Assembly (NCBI RefSeq): GCF_001584165.1
Contig: NZ_CP013233.1
Location: 868,001-932,000 of the forward strand
Direction of reading: 5' to 3'
Source of the DNA: Collimonas arenae
GTDB taxonomy: Bacteria; Pseudomonadota; Gammaproteobacteria; Burkholderiales; Burkholderiaceae_D
Length of the DNA: 64,000 bases
Shown: positions 27,460-36,246 of the stretch, piece after piece
Numbering within the stretch: position 1 is the stretch's first letter
How the letters are laid out: each line of letters begins with the position of its first letter
Position numbers and translations under genes: made by a program
The notes under the pieces: generated by a model
The model's database searches: none
Seen by the model: the letters and a program-made list of their open reading frames with translations, nothing else
What the model was told of the DNA's origin: nothing

Positions 27460-28352
27460 TTATTTCTTCCTTAATAATTCCAAAAAAGCTTGCAATACCG
27501 GTGAAACATTATCGCGACGCCAGGCCAGGCCGGTCTCGACCAGCGGAGTGGTGTCCTGCAATTCGCGATAGTCGACCCCCGGACGTTGCAGGTTCGACAC
27601 CGATTGTGGCACAAGCGCGATCCCCATGCCAGCCGACACCAGGCCGACGATGGTTTGCATCTGGATTGCTTCCTGACCGATATCGGGGTCAGGCCCGCGG
27701 CGCGGAAGCAGCCGAGGATGGTGTCGTGGAAGCCCGGCGAGATGCGGCGCGGGAAAATGATCAAAGGCATGTCGGCCACCGAACTCAGCGCGATCGGGCC
27801 CTTGTTGCGCAACGCCTTGAGTCCGGTCGGGGCGGCCAGCACCAGCGGCTCGGATAATACCGGCAGATAATCGAGCGCCAGCTTTTCCTTGTCCGGCAGC
27901 GGTGGGATCAGCAGGCCAGCGTCGATGCGTCCGGCCATCAACTGCGCCAGCTGGAGGTCGCTGGTGGCTTCCTGCAGGTCGATCTGGACGCTTGGGTAGG
28001 TTTCCCTGAACGCGCGCAGCAACGGCGGCAGGATGCTGTAATCGGCGGTGGAGACAAAGGACAGCGTGAGCAGGCCGGATTCGCCGGAAGCGGCGCGCCG
28101 CACCAGATCAGGCAGGGCGCCGGCTTGTTGCAGCAGGCGCTGCGCTTCCGGCAGCAGCGCCAGGCCGGCCGGCGTCAGGGCGACGCTGCGTTTGGTGCGA
28201 GCAAACAGCGGCGTGCCAAGATTGGCCTCGAGCGCCTGGATTGCCTGCGACAACGGCGGCTGGGTCATGTGCAAGCGCAAGGCGGCACGGCCGAAATGTC
28301 GCTCTTCGGCAACGGCGACGAAATAGCGCAATTGCCGCAGTTCTATGTTCAT
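27460..28352 (-). pseudogene. LysR-family transcriptional regulator, frameshifted
   Basis: The ATG at 28352 starts MNIELRQLRYFVAVAEERHF, a standard LysR winged helix. Its effector domain runs LTLSFVSTADYSILPPLL and PLIIFPRRISPGFHDTIL. Near 27681-27688 the frame is lost: AAGLTP should continue DIGQEAIQMQTIVGLVSAG, but only the next frame encodes it, ending LAWRRDNVSPVLQAFLELL. Restoring one G gives an intact protein of about 297 residues. As elsewhere in this window the lost base lies at a short G/C run and may be a sequencing error. Its target is unknown; it sits just upstream of lgt with the same orientation. Confidence 0.8.
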
Positions 28353-28369
28353 ATCAATACCGCAAAACA

Positions 28370-28394
28370 AAAAGCCGGAAGAGAACCGGCTTTT
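28370..28394 (-). terminator. Rho-independent terminator of the small Trp-rich protein gene
   Basis: Arms AAAAGCCGG (28370-28378) and CCGGCTTTT (28386-28394) pair. On the minus strand the stem is followed by a T-rich run (TTTTTGTTTTG). Confidence 0.8.
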
Positions 28395-28427
28395 GTGTTT
28401 GGCGCGATAGTGGAAATTCCGATCAAC

Positions 28428-28664
28428 TCAGCGGCCAGGGCGTTTATGGTTTTCAAAGGTTTTCTTGACCCGTTCCTGCCGGGTTTTCTCGATGGCTTCA
28501 TGTGCCTTGCGTTTATCCCGGCCAAGTATGCGTTCCAGAAATTCGAACCAGATAAAGGCGACCGCCATCAGGGCTGCAATCCACCACCACGATATGCCAG
28601 CAAATGGCCCAACCTCAAAGTATTTGAGTGCAGATAGCAAAACGATAATAATTATCAGTGGCAT
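28428..28664 (-). CDS. Small Trp-rich membrane protein
   Basis: This 78-residue protein has two hydrophobic segments: MPLIIIIVLLSALKYF and ISWWWIAALMAVAFIWFEF. A basic C-terminal tail (ERILGRDKRKAHEAIEKTRQ) follows. The pattern matches a betaproteobacterial family of tiny tryptophan-rich proteins of unknown function. It stands alone between a terminator and a divergent cytochrome c gene. Confidence 0.8.
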   Translation of the reverse strand: MPLIIIIVLLSALKYFEVGPFAGISWWWIAALMAVAFIWFEFLERILGRDKRKAHEAIEKTRQERVKKTFENHKRPGR

Positions 28665-28863
28665 GGTATTCCCTTTTCTTTGCCGAAAGGATAGAAGGAA
28701 AGGCAGCAGCGGTCAACGTATGTCGATCTGGAACGCATCTCGTGGATATGGATGAAATGACTTTTAATATGTCGAAATCAAGATGTAGGTGAGTGATTAC
28801 CGAATATGAGACAATGCTCCCCGGCAGGTAAGATGGGAACACATTTTTTTGACGGAGATAAGC

Positions 28864-29178
28864 ATGAAACGTTTTTTGTTGATCTGTGCGTTGCTCGGTG
28901 CAACGGTGTCGGGTTCTGCGCTGGCTGATGCCGGCCTCGATCTGGCAAAGGCGAAGAACTGCCTGGCCTGTCACTCGGTGCAAAACAAGGTGGTCGGTCC
29001 GGCATACAAGGATGTCGCTGCGAAATTTGCCGGTCAAAAAGGCGCTGAAGACATGCTGGTGCAAAAAGTCTTGAAGGGCAGCACAGGCACCTGGGGCGCA
29101 ATCCCGATGCCGGCCAATCCGCAAGTGAGCGAAGCTGAAGCCCATACCTTGGTCAAATGGATTTTGTCGCTGAAGTAA
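28864..29178 (+). CDS. Class I cytochrome c
   Basis: This periplasmic electron carrier of 104 residues has a signal peptide (MKRFLLICALLGATVSGSALA) followed by the heme-binding motif CLACH near residue 38. The axial methionine is likely in GAIPMPANPQVSE, and the protein ends with the helix AHTLVKWILSLK. This fits the cytochrome c8/c551 group. The frame opens at 28849, but ATG 28864 has the SD GGAG and starts the signal peptide. A strong terminator follows. Confidence 0.92.
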   Translation: MKRFLLICALLGATVSGSALADAGLDLAKAKNCLACHSVQNKVVGPAYKDVAAKFAGQKGAEDMLVQKVLKGSTGTWGAIPMPANPQVSEAEAHTLVKWILSLK

Positions 29179-29207
29179 TAGGTAAGACGGCAGTCCAAGT
29201 TGTGAAT

Positions 29208-29237
29208 AAAAAAGCGCTCGAACGAGCGCTTTTTTAT
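29208..29237 (+). terminator. Rho-independent terminator after cytochrome c
   Basis: AAGCGCTCG (29212-29220) pairs with CGAGCGCTT (29223-29231) around AA. A runs upstream and T runs downstream allow it to work on both strands. Confidence 0.88.
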
Positions 29238-29325
29238 TGCCGGCGGATTTCCGATTTGTGGCGCAGCATCGATTCGCCGTTTGGTCGATAGGTCGATCGG
29301 CAGCGTCATTGACCCAAATAAAAAG

Positions 29326-29350
29326 AGCGTCCCGGCAAGGCCGGAACGCT
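29326..29350 (-). terminator. Terminator of LivJ-type gene 1
   Basis: AGCGTCCCGGC (29326-29336) pairs, with one mismatch, with GCCGGAACGCT (29340-29350). It is 27 bases past the stop of the gene at 29377, and on the minus strand is followed by CTTTTTATTT. The sibling genes carry near-identical terminators. Confidence 0.8.
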
Positions 29351-29376
29351 TTCGCAGGGGAAATGCAGCGGGACGC

Positions 29377-30519
29377 TTACTTGGTCACGGCGAGCTGGGT
29401 GCGCTGACCATCGCGGTACGTGTACAAGGTGATTGTGCCGTCCTTGATATCGCCCTTGGGATCAAACGAAATCATGCCTGTCACGCCTTTGTGGTGGATC
29501 TTGGCCAGTTCGGGCAGGTATTTCTTCGGATCGGCCGACTTGGCTTTTTGCATCGCATCGGCCATGGTCATCAGTGCATCGTAGGTGTACGGTGCATAGA
29601 TCACGACATCCTGGCCGTATTTTTTCTTGTAGGCCACCTTGAAATCGTCGAGTCCCTTGCGTGCTGATTCTTCGACGCCGCCGGCTTCCGCGCAGATTAC
29701 CTGGTCGTTGCTCATGCCGTCACCCGCCAGCTTGGGCAGGTCGGAAGTGCAGATGGCGTCGCCGCCCATGTACTTGGCCTTGATGCCGAGTTGTTTCATC
29801 TGGCGCAGCATCGGGCCGCCGCCGGCATCTAGCCCGCCAAAGAACACGACATCAGGCTTCTTGGTCTTGAACGAAGTCAGGATCGCGTTGAAGTCGGTCG
29901 CTTTGTCGTTGGTGTATTGCGTGGCGATAATCGTCATGCCGGAGGCCTTGGCCGCCTTGGTAAATTCCTCCGCCAGACCTTGGCCGTAGGCCGTGCGGTC
30001 GTCAATCACTGCTGCGGTCTTGGCATGCAGTGTCTTGGCGGCGTAGCGACCCAATGCGCCACCCAGTTGGCTGTCGTTGGCGACGACACGGAAAGTCGTG
30101 TTGTAGCCTTGCTGCGTGTATTTGGCGCTGGTGGTCGACGGCGAAATTTGCGGGATGCCGGCGTCGTAGTAAATCTTTGATGCAGGAATCGAAGTGCCGG
30201 AATTGACGTGGCCGATAACGCCTGCAACCTTGGCATCAACCAGTTTCTGCGCGACTGCGGTGGCCTGTTTCGGATCGGATGCGTCATCTTCCGACATCAG
30301 CACGAACTTGGTTTTTTTTCCGTCCAGTGTAATGCCCTGGGAGTTCAATTCATCGATCGCCATCTTGGCGCCGTTTTCATTGTCCTTGCCGATATGGCCG
30401 ATCGGACCGGTGATCGGGCCGACATGGGCGATCTTGACCACTTGTTCCTGAGCGAAAGCGGAACCCGCGAAAGAGAGGGCGATGGCTGCGGCCAATGGAA
30501 TCAATTTACTGTTGCGCAC
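29377..30519 (-). CDS. Branched-chain amino-acid ABC transporter binding protein, copy 1 (LivJ/LivK type)
   Basis: This 380-residue periplasmic binding protein (family 4) would bind leucine, isoleucine or valine, or a related amino acid. It starts with GTG, supported by the SD AGGAGG, and has a signal peptide cleaved after SFAGSAFA. Motifs are VVKIAHVGPITGPIGHIGKD, MSEDDASDPKQATAVAQKL, GVIGHVNSGTSIPASKIY and the C-terminal LPELAKIHHKGVTGMISFDPKGD. Two close paralogues follow upstream at 30827 and 32362. No permease or ATPase genes lie next to it. It has its own terminator and leader. Confidence 0.93.
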   Translation of the reverse strand: MRNSKLIPLAAAIALSFAGSAFAQEQVVKIAHVGPITGPIGHIGKDNENGAKMAIDELNSQGITLDGKKTKFVLMSEDDASDPKQATAVAQKLVDAKVAGVIGHVNSGTSIPASKIYYDAGIPQISPSTTSAKYTQQGYNTTFRVVANDSQLGGALGRYAAKTLHAKTAAVIDDRTAYGQGLAEEFTKAAKASGMTIIATQYTNDKATDFNAILTSFKTKKPDVVFFGGLDAGGGPMLRQMKQLGIKAKYMGGDAICTSDLPKLAGDGMSNDQVICAEAGGVEESARKGLDDFKVAYKKKYGQDVVIYAPYTYDALMTMADAMQKAKSADPKKYLPELAKIHHKGVTGMISFDPKGDIKDGTITLYTYRDGQRTQLAVTK

Positions 30520-30616
30520 TAGATTTCCTCCTAAGGATTTTGACTTTATGAATAATGGTAAGCGGCCTTTGGACAGCCGACTTCTATACTGGTTCGGTAA
30601 GAAACCGAGGACTTAA

Positions 30617-30648
30617 ACGTTACAACATAAGAATCGCTTCGCAAAGCG
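30617..30648 (-). promoter_or_regulatory. Shared upstream element of LivJ-type gene 1
   Basis: ACGTTACAACATAA (30617-30630) is followed by CGCTTCGCAAAGCG (30635-30648), an imperfect dyad. The same block occurs upstream of gene 3 (33605-33636), and its first half upstream of gene 2 (32056-32069). It lies about 100-130 bases before the start codon. It may be a common promoter or operator, or simply the duplicated leader. Confidence 0.5.
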
Positions 30649-30764
30649 CTTTTATATGTTTTTTTATTAATTTTGCCGATTGATATGCGTAATTCATCCA
30701 CGCCGGTAGTTGTGGCGTCGACCTGATGCAGTATGTGCCTGCCATGGCACGTCTTACCAAAATA

Positions 30765-30800
30765 AAAAAGCGTCCCGACCCACGGGCCGGAACGCTTTTT
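30765..30800 (-). terminator. Terminator of LivJ-type gene 2
   Basis: AAAAGCGTCCCG pairs with CCGGAACGCTTTT with minor mismatches and is flanked by A and T runs. It is about 27 bases beyond the gene 2 stop codon and closely resembles the terminators of genes 1 and 3. Confidence 0.78.
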
Positions 30801-30826
30801 GCAGAACGGTGCGACGCTTTCCGATC

Positions 30827-31978
30827 TTACTTGGTAACGGTCAGCAACGTGCGCTTGCCATCCTTGTAGGTGTACAAGGTCAGCGTACCGTCCTTGATGT
30901 CGCCCTTGGCATCGAAGGCGATCATTCCGGTCACGCCCTTGTGATGGATCTTAGCCAGTTCCGGCAGGTACTTTTTCGGATCGGCCGAATTGGCCTTTTG
31001 CATCGCCTCGACCATGGCCATCACCGAGTCGTACGAATACGGGGCATACAGTTTGACTTCAGCATTGAATTTCTTCTGATAGGCTGCCTTGAAATCGTCC
31101 AGGCCTTTCTTTCCGGACTCCTCCACACCGCCGGCTTCAGCGCAAACCACCTGATCGTTGATCAGGCCGTCGCCGGCCAGCTTGCCCAGTTCCGCAGTGC
31201 ACATGCCGTCGCCGCCCATGAATTTGGCCTTGATGCCGAGTGCTTTCATCTGGCGCAACATCGGGCCAGCAACCGCATCCATGCCGCCGAAGAAAATCAC
31301 GTCCGGGTTCTTGGCTTTGATCGATGTCAGGATGGCGTTGAAATCGGTTGCCTTGTCGTTGGTGAACTGGGTGGCGACGATGTTGACGCCGGCGGCTTTC
31401 GCCCCTTTGGCAAATTCTTGCGCCACGCCTTGGCCGTAGGCGGTGCGGTCGTCGATAACCGCGATATTTTTTGCATGCAGGGAGTTTGCCGCATAGCGTC
31501 CCAGCGTACCGCCCAACTGGCCGTCATTGGCAACCACGCGGAACACGCTGTTGAAGCCTTGCTGCGTGTATTTCGGGCTAGTGGCAGCAGGCGAGATTTG
31601 CGGGATGCCGGCGTCGTAATAGATCTTGGAGGCGGGGATCGTGGTGCCGGAATTCAGGTGGCCAATCACGCCGTCGATTTTTGCGTCGACCAGTTTTTGT
31701 GCTGCCGCAGTGCCTTGCTTTGGATCGGAAGCGTCATCTTCCGCCAGCAGGACGAATTTGACTTTCTTGCCGCCGAGCGTGACGCCCTTGGCGTTCAATT
31801 CCTCGATCGCCATCTTGGCGCCGTTTTCCATATCCTTGCCAAGATGTGCGGAAGGGCCGGTGACCGGGCCGACGTGGCCGATCTTGATGATTTGTTCTTG
31901 CGCGTACGCCGAGGCGGATGCGGCCAGGGCCAATGCGATTGCTGCAGTTAGCGGTAACATTTTGTTCTTGATCTGCAC
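30827..31978 (-). CDS. Branched-chain amino-acid ABC transporter binding protein, copy 2
   Basis: This 383-residue family 4 periplasmic binding protein starts with GTG (SD AGGAGA) and a signal peptide ending in SASAYA. It has IIKIGHVGPVTGPSAHLGKD, LAEDDASDPKQGTAAAQKL, GVIGHLNSGTTIPASKIYY and LPELAKIHHKGVTGMIAFD. It is more similar to copy 3 (both have KQGTAAAQKLVDAKI and KNPDVIFFGGMDAV) than to copy 1. It has its own leader, promoter region and terminator, so the three genes look independently transcribed. Confidence 0.93.
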   Translation of the reverse strand: MQIKNKMLPLTAAIALALAASASAYAQEQIIKIGHVGPVTGPSAHLGKDMENGAKMAIEELNAKGVTLGGKKVKFVLLAEDDASDPKQGTAAAQKLVDAKIDGVIGHLNSGTTIPASKIYYDAGIPQISPAATSPKYTQQGFNSVFRVVANDGQLGGTLGRYAANSLHAKNIAVIDDRTAYGQGVAQEFAKGAKAAGVNIVATQFTNDKATDFNAILTSIKAKNPDVIFFGGMDAVAGPMLRQMKALGIKAKFMGGDGMCTAELGKLAGDGLINDQVVCAEAGGVEESGKKGLDDFKAAYQKKFNAEVKLYAPYSYDSVMAMVEAMQKANSADPKKYLPELAKIHHKGVTGMIAFDAKGDIKDGTLTLYTYKDGKRTLLTVTK

Positions 31979-32055
31979 TGATTGATTCTCCTAAGGATAA
32001 ATTTCTGAAGCTGTTGGCATTGCTGTTCCACCTGTTCGATGGGCGGAACATGCAG

Positions 32056-32069
32056 ACGTTACAACAAAA
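32056..32069 (-). promoter_or_regulatory. Shared upstream element of LivJ-type gene 2
   Basis: ACGTTACAACA followed by an A run (32056-32069) matches the element upstream of genes 1 and 3. The second, dyad half present in the other two copies has degenerated here. It lies about 80 bases before the start codon. Confidence 0.45.
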
Positions 32070-32290
32070 AAAAATGTTCGGAAAGAATTTTCCTGTGTAT
32101 TTGGCAATACCCGTGCATATCGTATGGATAATCGACGGCTGAGGGAGGTTGGGGGGACGGAGGACGAAGGACGAAGGAACTGATACGTACGCACCATTGC
32201 GGCGCTCCGTCATTGCGAGGCCACGACTTCATTTGATTGCATGGCGCGTGGGAAAAAACTTGCGGACCCCATCAGTTGACGGAAATAAAA

Positions 32291-32320
32291 AAGCGTTCCG
32301 GCAATCAAGCCGGAACGCTT
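32291..32320 (-). terminator. Terminator of LivJ-type gene 3
   Basis: The 12-base arms AAGCGTTCCGGC (32291-32302) and GCCGGAACGCTT (32309-32320) are perfect and followed on the minus strand by TTTTTATTT. About 180 bases between it and the leader of gene 2 hold no visible gene. Confidence 0.88.
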
Positions 32321-32361
32321 CTGGTGTGCTGCTACGTATTGCTACGTATTGCGCGAGACGA

Positions 32362-33510
32362 TTATTTTGTCACGGTCAGCAGTGTGCGTTTGCCATCCTT
32401 GTAGGTGTACAAGGTCAGCGAACCGTCCTTGATGTCGCCCTTTGGGTCAAACGAAATCATGCCGGTCACGCCCTTGTGGTGAATCTTGGCGAGTTCTGGC
32501 AGATATTTCTTCGGATCGGACGAGCCGGCTTTTTGCATGGCGTCAACCATGGTCATCAGCGCATCGTATTCATACGGTGCGTAGATCACGACTTCCTGGT
32601 TGAATCTCTTTTGGTAAGCCGCCTTGAAGGCTTCCAGTTCGGCCTTGCCTGCATCAGGTACGCCGCCAGCTTCGGCGCAGACTACCTGATCGTCTTTCAA
32701 GCCGGCGCCAGCCAGCTTGGCCAGCTCGGTGGTGCACAGGCCGTCGCCGCCCATGAACTTGGCTTTGATGCCCAACTGATCCATCTGACGCAGCATCGGA
32801 CCGCCGACAGCATCCATGCCGCCGAAGAAGATCACGTCAGGATTCTTTGCCTTGATTGAGGTCAGGATGGCGTTGAAGTCGGTCGCCTTGTCGTTGGTGA
32901 ACTGAGTCGCCACGATGTTGGCGCCGGCTTTCTTGGCGCTCTTGGTGAACTCTTCAGCAACCCCTTGGCCATAAGCGGTACGGTCATCGATCACGGCAAT
33001 ATTCTTGCCCTTCAGCGTATTGACTGCATAGCGACCCAGTGTGCCGCCGAGCTGGCCGTCGTTGGCAACCACGCGGAAGGCTGTGTTGAAGCCTTGCTGG
33101 GTGTATTTTGGATTGGTGGCGGAAGGCGAAATTTGTGGAATGCCGGCATCAAAATAAATCTTGGATGCAGGAATCGTGGTGCCGGAGTTCATGTGGCCGA
33201 TAATGCCCTTGATCTTGGCGTCTACCAGTTTCTGCGCGGCTGCAGTGCCTTGTTTCGGATCGGAAGCGTCGTCCTCTGAAGCCAGTACGAATTTCACCAG
33301 CTTGCCACCGATCTTGGTGCCCTTGGCATTCAATTCCTCGATCGCCATCGTCGCGCCGTTCTCATTGTCCTTGCCGATATGGGCGTTAGGGCCTGTGAGC
33401 GGGCTGACTTGGCCGATGGTGACAACTTCTTGTGCCGAAGCCGAGCCTGCAAAGGCGAAAGCCATGGCAATTGCACCAGCCAACGGAATCATTTTGATCT
33501 TGTTCTGCAT
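32362..33510 (-). CDS. Branched-chain amino-acid ABC transporter binding protein, copy 3
   Basis: This 382-residue family 4 periplasmic binding protein starts at ATG 33510 with a perfect SD (AGGAGG). It has a signal peptide ending AFAGSASA. Motifs are VVTIGQVSPLTGPNAHIGKD, LASEDDASDPKQGTAAAQKL, GIIGHMNSGTTIPASKIYF and LPELAKIHHKGVTGMISFD. The divergent Lrp-type regulator at 33686 shares its 175-base upstream region, so regulation of this gene by that protein is plausible (inference). Confidence 0.93.
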   Translation of the reverse strand: MQNKIKMIPLAGAIAMAFAFAGSASAQEVVTIGQVSPLTGPNAHIGKDNENGATMAIEELNAKGTKIGGKLVKFVLASEDDASDPKQGTAAAQKLVDAKIKGIIGHMNSGTTIPASKIYFDAGIPQISPSATNPKYTQQGFNTAFRVVANDGQLGGTLGRYAVNTLKGKNIAVIDDRTAYGQGVAEEFTKSAKKAGANIVATQFTNDKATDFNAILTSIKAKNPDVIFFGGMDAVGGPMLRQMDQLGIKAKFMGGDGLCTTELAKLAGAGLKDDQVVCAEAGGVPDAGKAELEAFKAAYQKRFNQEVVIYAPYEYDALMTMVDAMQKAGSSDPKKYLPELAKIHHKGVTGMISFDPKGDIKDGSLTLYTYKDGKRTLLTVTK

Positions 33511-33604
33511 GAATGTCCTCCTGAGGATTTAAAATAAAACAAAGCTATAACAGTTTTACTATCCGCTGCTTATTAACTACGCATTCAGTGCCCTGAATAA
33601 AGCA

Positions 33605-33636
33605 ACGTTACAACATAAAAAACGCTTCGCATAGCG
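33605..33636 (-). promoter_or_regulatory. Shared upstream element of LivJ-type gene 3 in the divergent region with lrp
   Basis: ACGTTACAACATAA (33605-33618) and CGCTTCGCATAGCG (33623-33636) repeat the block upstream of gene 1. Here it lies between gene 3 and the divergent Lrp-family gene, 95-126 bases before the gene 3 start. Confidence 0.5.
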
Positions 33637-33685
33637 GTTTTTTGCGAATTATTGAAACAGTCGGATCACACCTCAAAAAGATGGT

Positions 33686-34195
33686 ATGAGCAAACATCAC
33701 ACGCTAGACAAAGTCGACCGGAAACTCCTCAACTTGCTGCAGCGCGACAATCAAATGCCGACCCGGACGCTGGCCGATAAAGCACACATTTCCCAACCAA
33801 CCTGCCTGCGTCGCCTGCGCGATTTGCGTGAGGCCGGCATCATCAGCGCAGACGTCTCGCTGGTTGATCCCTTTGCCCTCGGCTACGGCATGCTGGCTTT
33901 CCTGGAAATCTCGCTGAATAACCAGTCCGACGAGCATATGCAGGAATTTGAGCTACGCATGAACAAGGAAGCCGAGGTCATGCAGTGCTATTTCGTTTCC
34001 GGCGATTACGATTATTTCCTGGTCGTGCATGTGATCGATATGGATGCCTATTATCAATTCGTGCGGCGAGTCATTTCCGGTTCAGGCAATGTGCGTCATT
34101 TCCAGTCCCGTTTTCCGATGAAGCGCGCCAAATTCGTTACCCGGGTTGCATTTGATGAAAAGCCGGCGACGGTTCAAGTGCGTGTCGCCAAATGA
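33686..34195 (+). CDS. Lrp/AsnC-family transcriptional regulator
   Basis: This 169-residue regulator has an N-terminal helix-turn-helix (residues 8-60: LDKVDRKLLNLLQRDNQMPT, then HISQPTCLRRLRDLREAG) and a C-terminal RAM ligand-binding domain (QCYFVSGDYDYFLVVHVIDM). Lrp-type proteins form octamers or dimers that sense amino acids. It diverges from a branched-chain amino-acid binding protein and converges on dadA, so control of amino-acid uptake or D-amino-acid oxidation is likely (inference). Confidence 0.93.
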   Translation: MSKHHTLDKVDRKLLNLLQRDNQMPTRTLADKAHISQPTCLRRLRDLREAGIISADVSLVDPFALGYGMLAFLEISLNNQSDEHMQEFELRMNKEAEVMQCYFVSGDYDYFLVVHVIDMDAYYQFVRRVISGSGNVRHFQSRFPMKRAKFVTRVAFDEKPATVQVRVAK

Positions 34196-34315
34196 TGCAC
34201 TCGAACAGTGCGCCTATTTGCCAAAAAATGCGCTCCGACTGATTCCCTGTCACCTATACGCAAAAAGCGCGCCATGCCGTTGGCGCTGGAAATTTTGCCA
34301 GTGCAGGTGCGAAAA

Positions 34316-34351
34316 AAAAGACCGATGCTGGCAACAGCATCGGTCTTTTTT
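34316..34351. terminator. Bidirectional terminator between lrp-type gene and dadA
   Basis: AAAGACCGATGCTG pairs with CAGCATCGGTCTTT around GCAA, flanked by A and T runs on the two sides. It can serve both converging genes. Confidence 0.9.
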
Positions 34352-34377
34352 CATTCACGCAGCAACGGTTGCGCTGC

Positions 34378-35694
34378 TCATGCTTCTACAGGACGCGGCA
34401 GAATCAATGGACCCGGCGTTTGTCGCGGCATGCCGGTAAAGGCGAAATCGACTTCCGGCCGGCGGCCGGAAACAATCTCGGCGATTGCGCGGCCCGAGCC
34501 GCAGCCCATGGTCCAGCCGAGGGTGCCGTGGCCGGTGTTGAGGAACAGGTTGCTGATCCTGGTCTTGCCGATGTATGGCACGTTGGATGGCGTCAATGGA
34601 CGCAAACCGGTCCAGTAAACCGGATTATCGTAATCGCAGCCGTCGGGGAACAGTTCGCGGGTGCGGCGCGTAATCGCTTCGCAGCGGGTGGTATTGAGTT
34701 CGCGTGTGTAGCCGTTCAGTTCGCAGGTGCCAGCAACGCGCAGGCGGTCGCCCAGGCGCGATACCACCAGCTTGTAGCCATCGTCGGTCAGCGATACGGT
34801 TGGTGCGGCATCCGGATTGGTGATCTTGTAGGTGGCCGAATAACCCTTGCCCGGATAGATCATCAGCTCGATGCCGAGCGGTTGCAGAAGTTGCGTCGAG
34901 AAGCTGCCCATGGCGACCACGAAAGCGTCGGCGTGCAAGACTTCATGGCGGCCGTCCGGATTAATGATTTCGACGCCGGTGATTTTGGCGGCGGCGCCGC
35001 TACCTTCGGTGATCAGGCGCGTGATGCTGGTGTTGTAGCGGAAGTTGACACCGGCTTCGGCAGCCTTGCCGGCCAAGCCGGAGGTGAACTTGTAGACATC
35101 GCCGGATTCATCGGTGGCAGTGAAATCGCCGCCGACGATCTTGTCGCGGATGCGCGCCAGCGCCGGCTCGATCTTGACCACTTCATCGGCGCTGATGGAA
35201 TCGCGCTGGCAGCCCAGGTCGCGCATCAGTTGTGCGGCCGGTAGCGAGATGTCGAATTCTTTTTGGTCGGTGTAGAAATGCAGGATACCGCTGGTCAGGC
35301 AATCGTAGTCGATATTGGTTTCAGCGCGCACCGCTTGCAGCGTTTGGCGACTGTATTCGCAGATGGCGACGATTTGGCGGATGTTGTCGTTGGTGCGTTT
35401 TGGCGTACATTCGCGCAGGAAATTCACGGCCCATTTCCATTGCAGCCACTCCGGACGGAAGCGATACAGCAGTGGCGCATCTTCCTGCCCCAGCCACTTC
35501 AAGACCTTCATCGGCGCTTGCGGATTAGCCCAAGGTTCGGCATGCGATACCGAAATCTGGCAACCGTTGGCAAAACTGGTTTCCTGTGCTGCGCCGGGCT
35601 GGCGTTCGATCACGGTGACATCATGACCTTCCTTGTTCAGGAACCATGCGGATGTGGTCCCGATAATGCCAGCGCCCAATACAATTACTTTCAT
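34378..35694 (-). CDS. dadA: D-amino acid dehydrogenase, small subunit
   Basis: This FAD-dependent, membrane-associated dehydrogenase of about 438 residues oxidises D-alanine and other D-amino acids to keto acids. The FAD dinucleotide motif VLGAGIIGTTSAWFL is at the N-terminus. Further DadA pattern segments are ANGCQISVSHAEPWANPQAP, GDVYKFTSGLA, WTGLRPLTPSNVPYIG and NTGHGTLGWTMGCGSGR. The frame begins at 35715, but ATG 35694 has the SD GGAGA and begins directly with the beta strand MKVIVLGAG. No alanine racemase gene is next to it. Confidence 0.95.
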   Translation of the reverse strand: MKVIVLGAGIIGTTSAWFLNKEGHDVTVIERQPGAAQETSFANGCQISVSHAEPWANPQAPMKVLKWLGQEDAPLLYRFRPEWLQWKWAVNFLRECTPKRTNDNIRQIVAICEYSRQTLQAVRAETNIDYDCLTSGILHFYTDQKEFDISLPAAQLMRDLGCQRDSISADEVVKIEPALARIRDKIVGGDFTATDESGDVYKFTSGLAGKAAEAGVNFRYNTSITRLITEGSGAAAKITGVEIINPDGRHEVLHADAFVVAMGSFSTQLLQPLGIELMIYPGKGYSATYKITNPDAAPTVSLTDDGYKLVVSRLGDRLRVAGTCELNGYTRELNTTRCEAITRRTRELFPDGCDYDNPVYWTGLRPLTPSNVPYIGKTRISNLFLNTGHGTLGWTMGCGSGRAIAEIVSGRRPEVDFAFTGMPRQTPGPLILPRPVEA

Positions 35695-35831
35695 CTCATC
35701 TCCAAGTACCACCATTTACGATAGCGCTATTGTAAGAAAATCGAGATTTTTTAGGCGATCAAAATCTGGCTCAAAAATTTTACTTTGAACTATAGATCTG
35801 TAATTTATGACTGAAAATCAAAAAAATAGTC

Positions 35832-36236
35832 TTACAAATTTTGTTTTTGCAATTTCACCAATTCCAGCGATACCGCTCGGCAAATAACTTCGTCCAAGGT
35901 CTGGTGCAAGCCTTCCCGGATTTGCGCCGCCATGCCTTCGACTGCGGTCTGCAACACGTCGGCCAGGCCGTCGCGTACTCGTTGTTCAATCACGAAATCG
36001 ATGCGGTCCTGCAACTGCTTCAACACCTTTTCCTGGACTTCGGTCGCCAGGCGCTCCCAGTCCTGCCGGCTCAGCGTCGGCTCCTGCCGGGTTTGCGGCA
36101 GTTCAAAATGATCGGACTCGATGACCGGCAATACCGGCGCCGTCGGCGGGGTATCGATAATGTCGGTCAAAGTCGGTAACGGCTCAATGACCTCGGTCAA
36201 CAAAGGGATATTGGCGTCAAGTTTGCCGTTGTTCAT
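35832..36236 (-). CDS. Hypothetical protein downstream of holC
   Basis: This 134-residue protein was not recognised. It starts MNNGKLDANIPLLTEVIEPL and has a Pro/Thr/Ile-rich first part. The rest is predicted helical (DWERLATEVQEKVLKQLQDR, then DFVIEQRVRDGLADVLQ) and lacks a signal peptide or membrane segment. It follows holC by 11 bases on the same strand, so it is probably co-transcribed. A helical, acidic product next to a polymerase subunit could be a binding partner, but nothing more can be said. Confidence 0.7.
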   Translation of the reverse strand: MNNGKLDANIPLLTEVIEPLPTLTDIIDTPPTAPVLPVIESDHFELPQTRQEPTLSRQDWERLATEVQEKVLKQLQDRIDFVIEQRVRDGLADVLQTAVEGMAAQIREGLHQTLDEVICRAVSLELVKLQKQNL

Positions 36237-36246
36237 GGGGCGTTCC

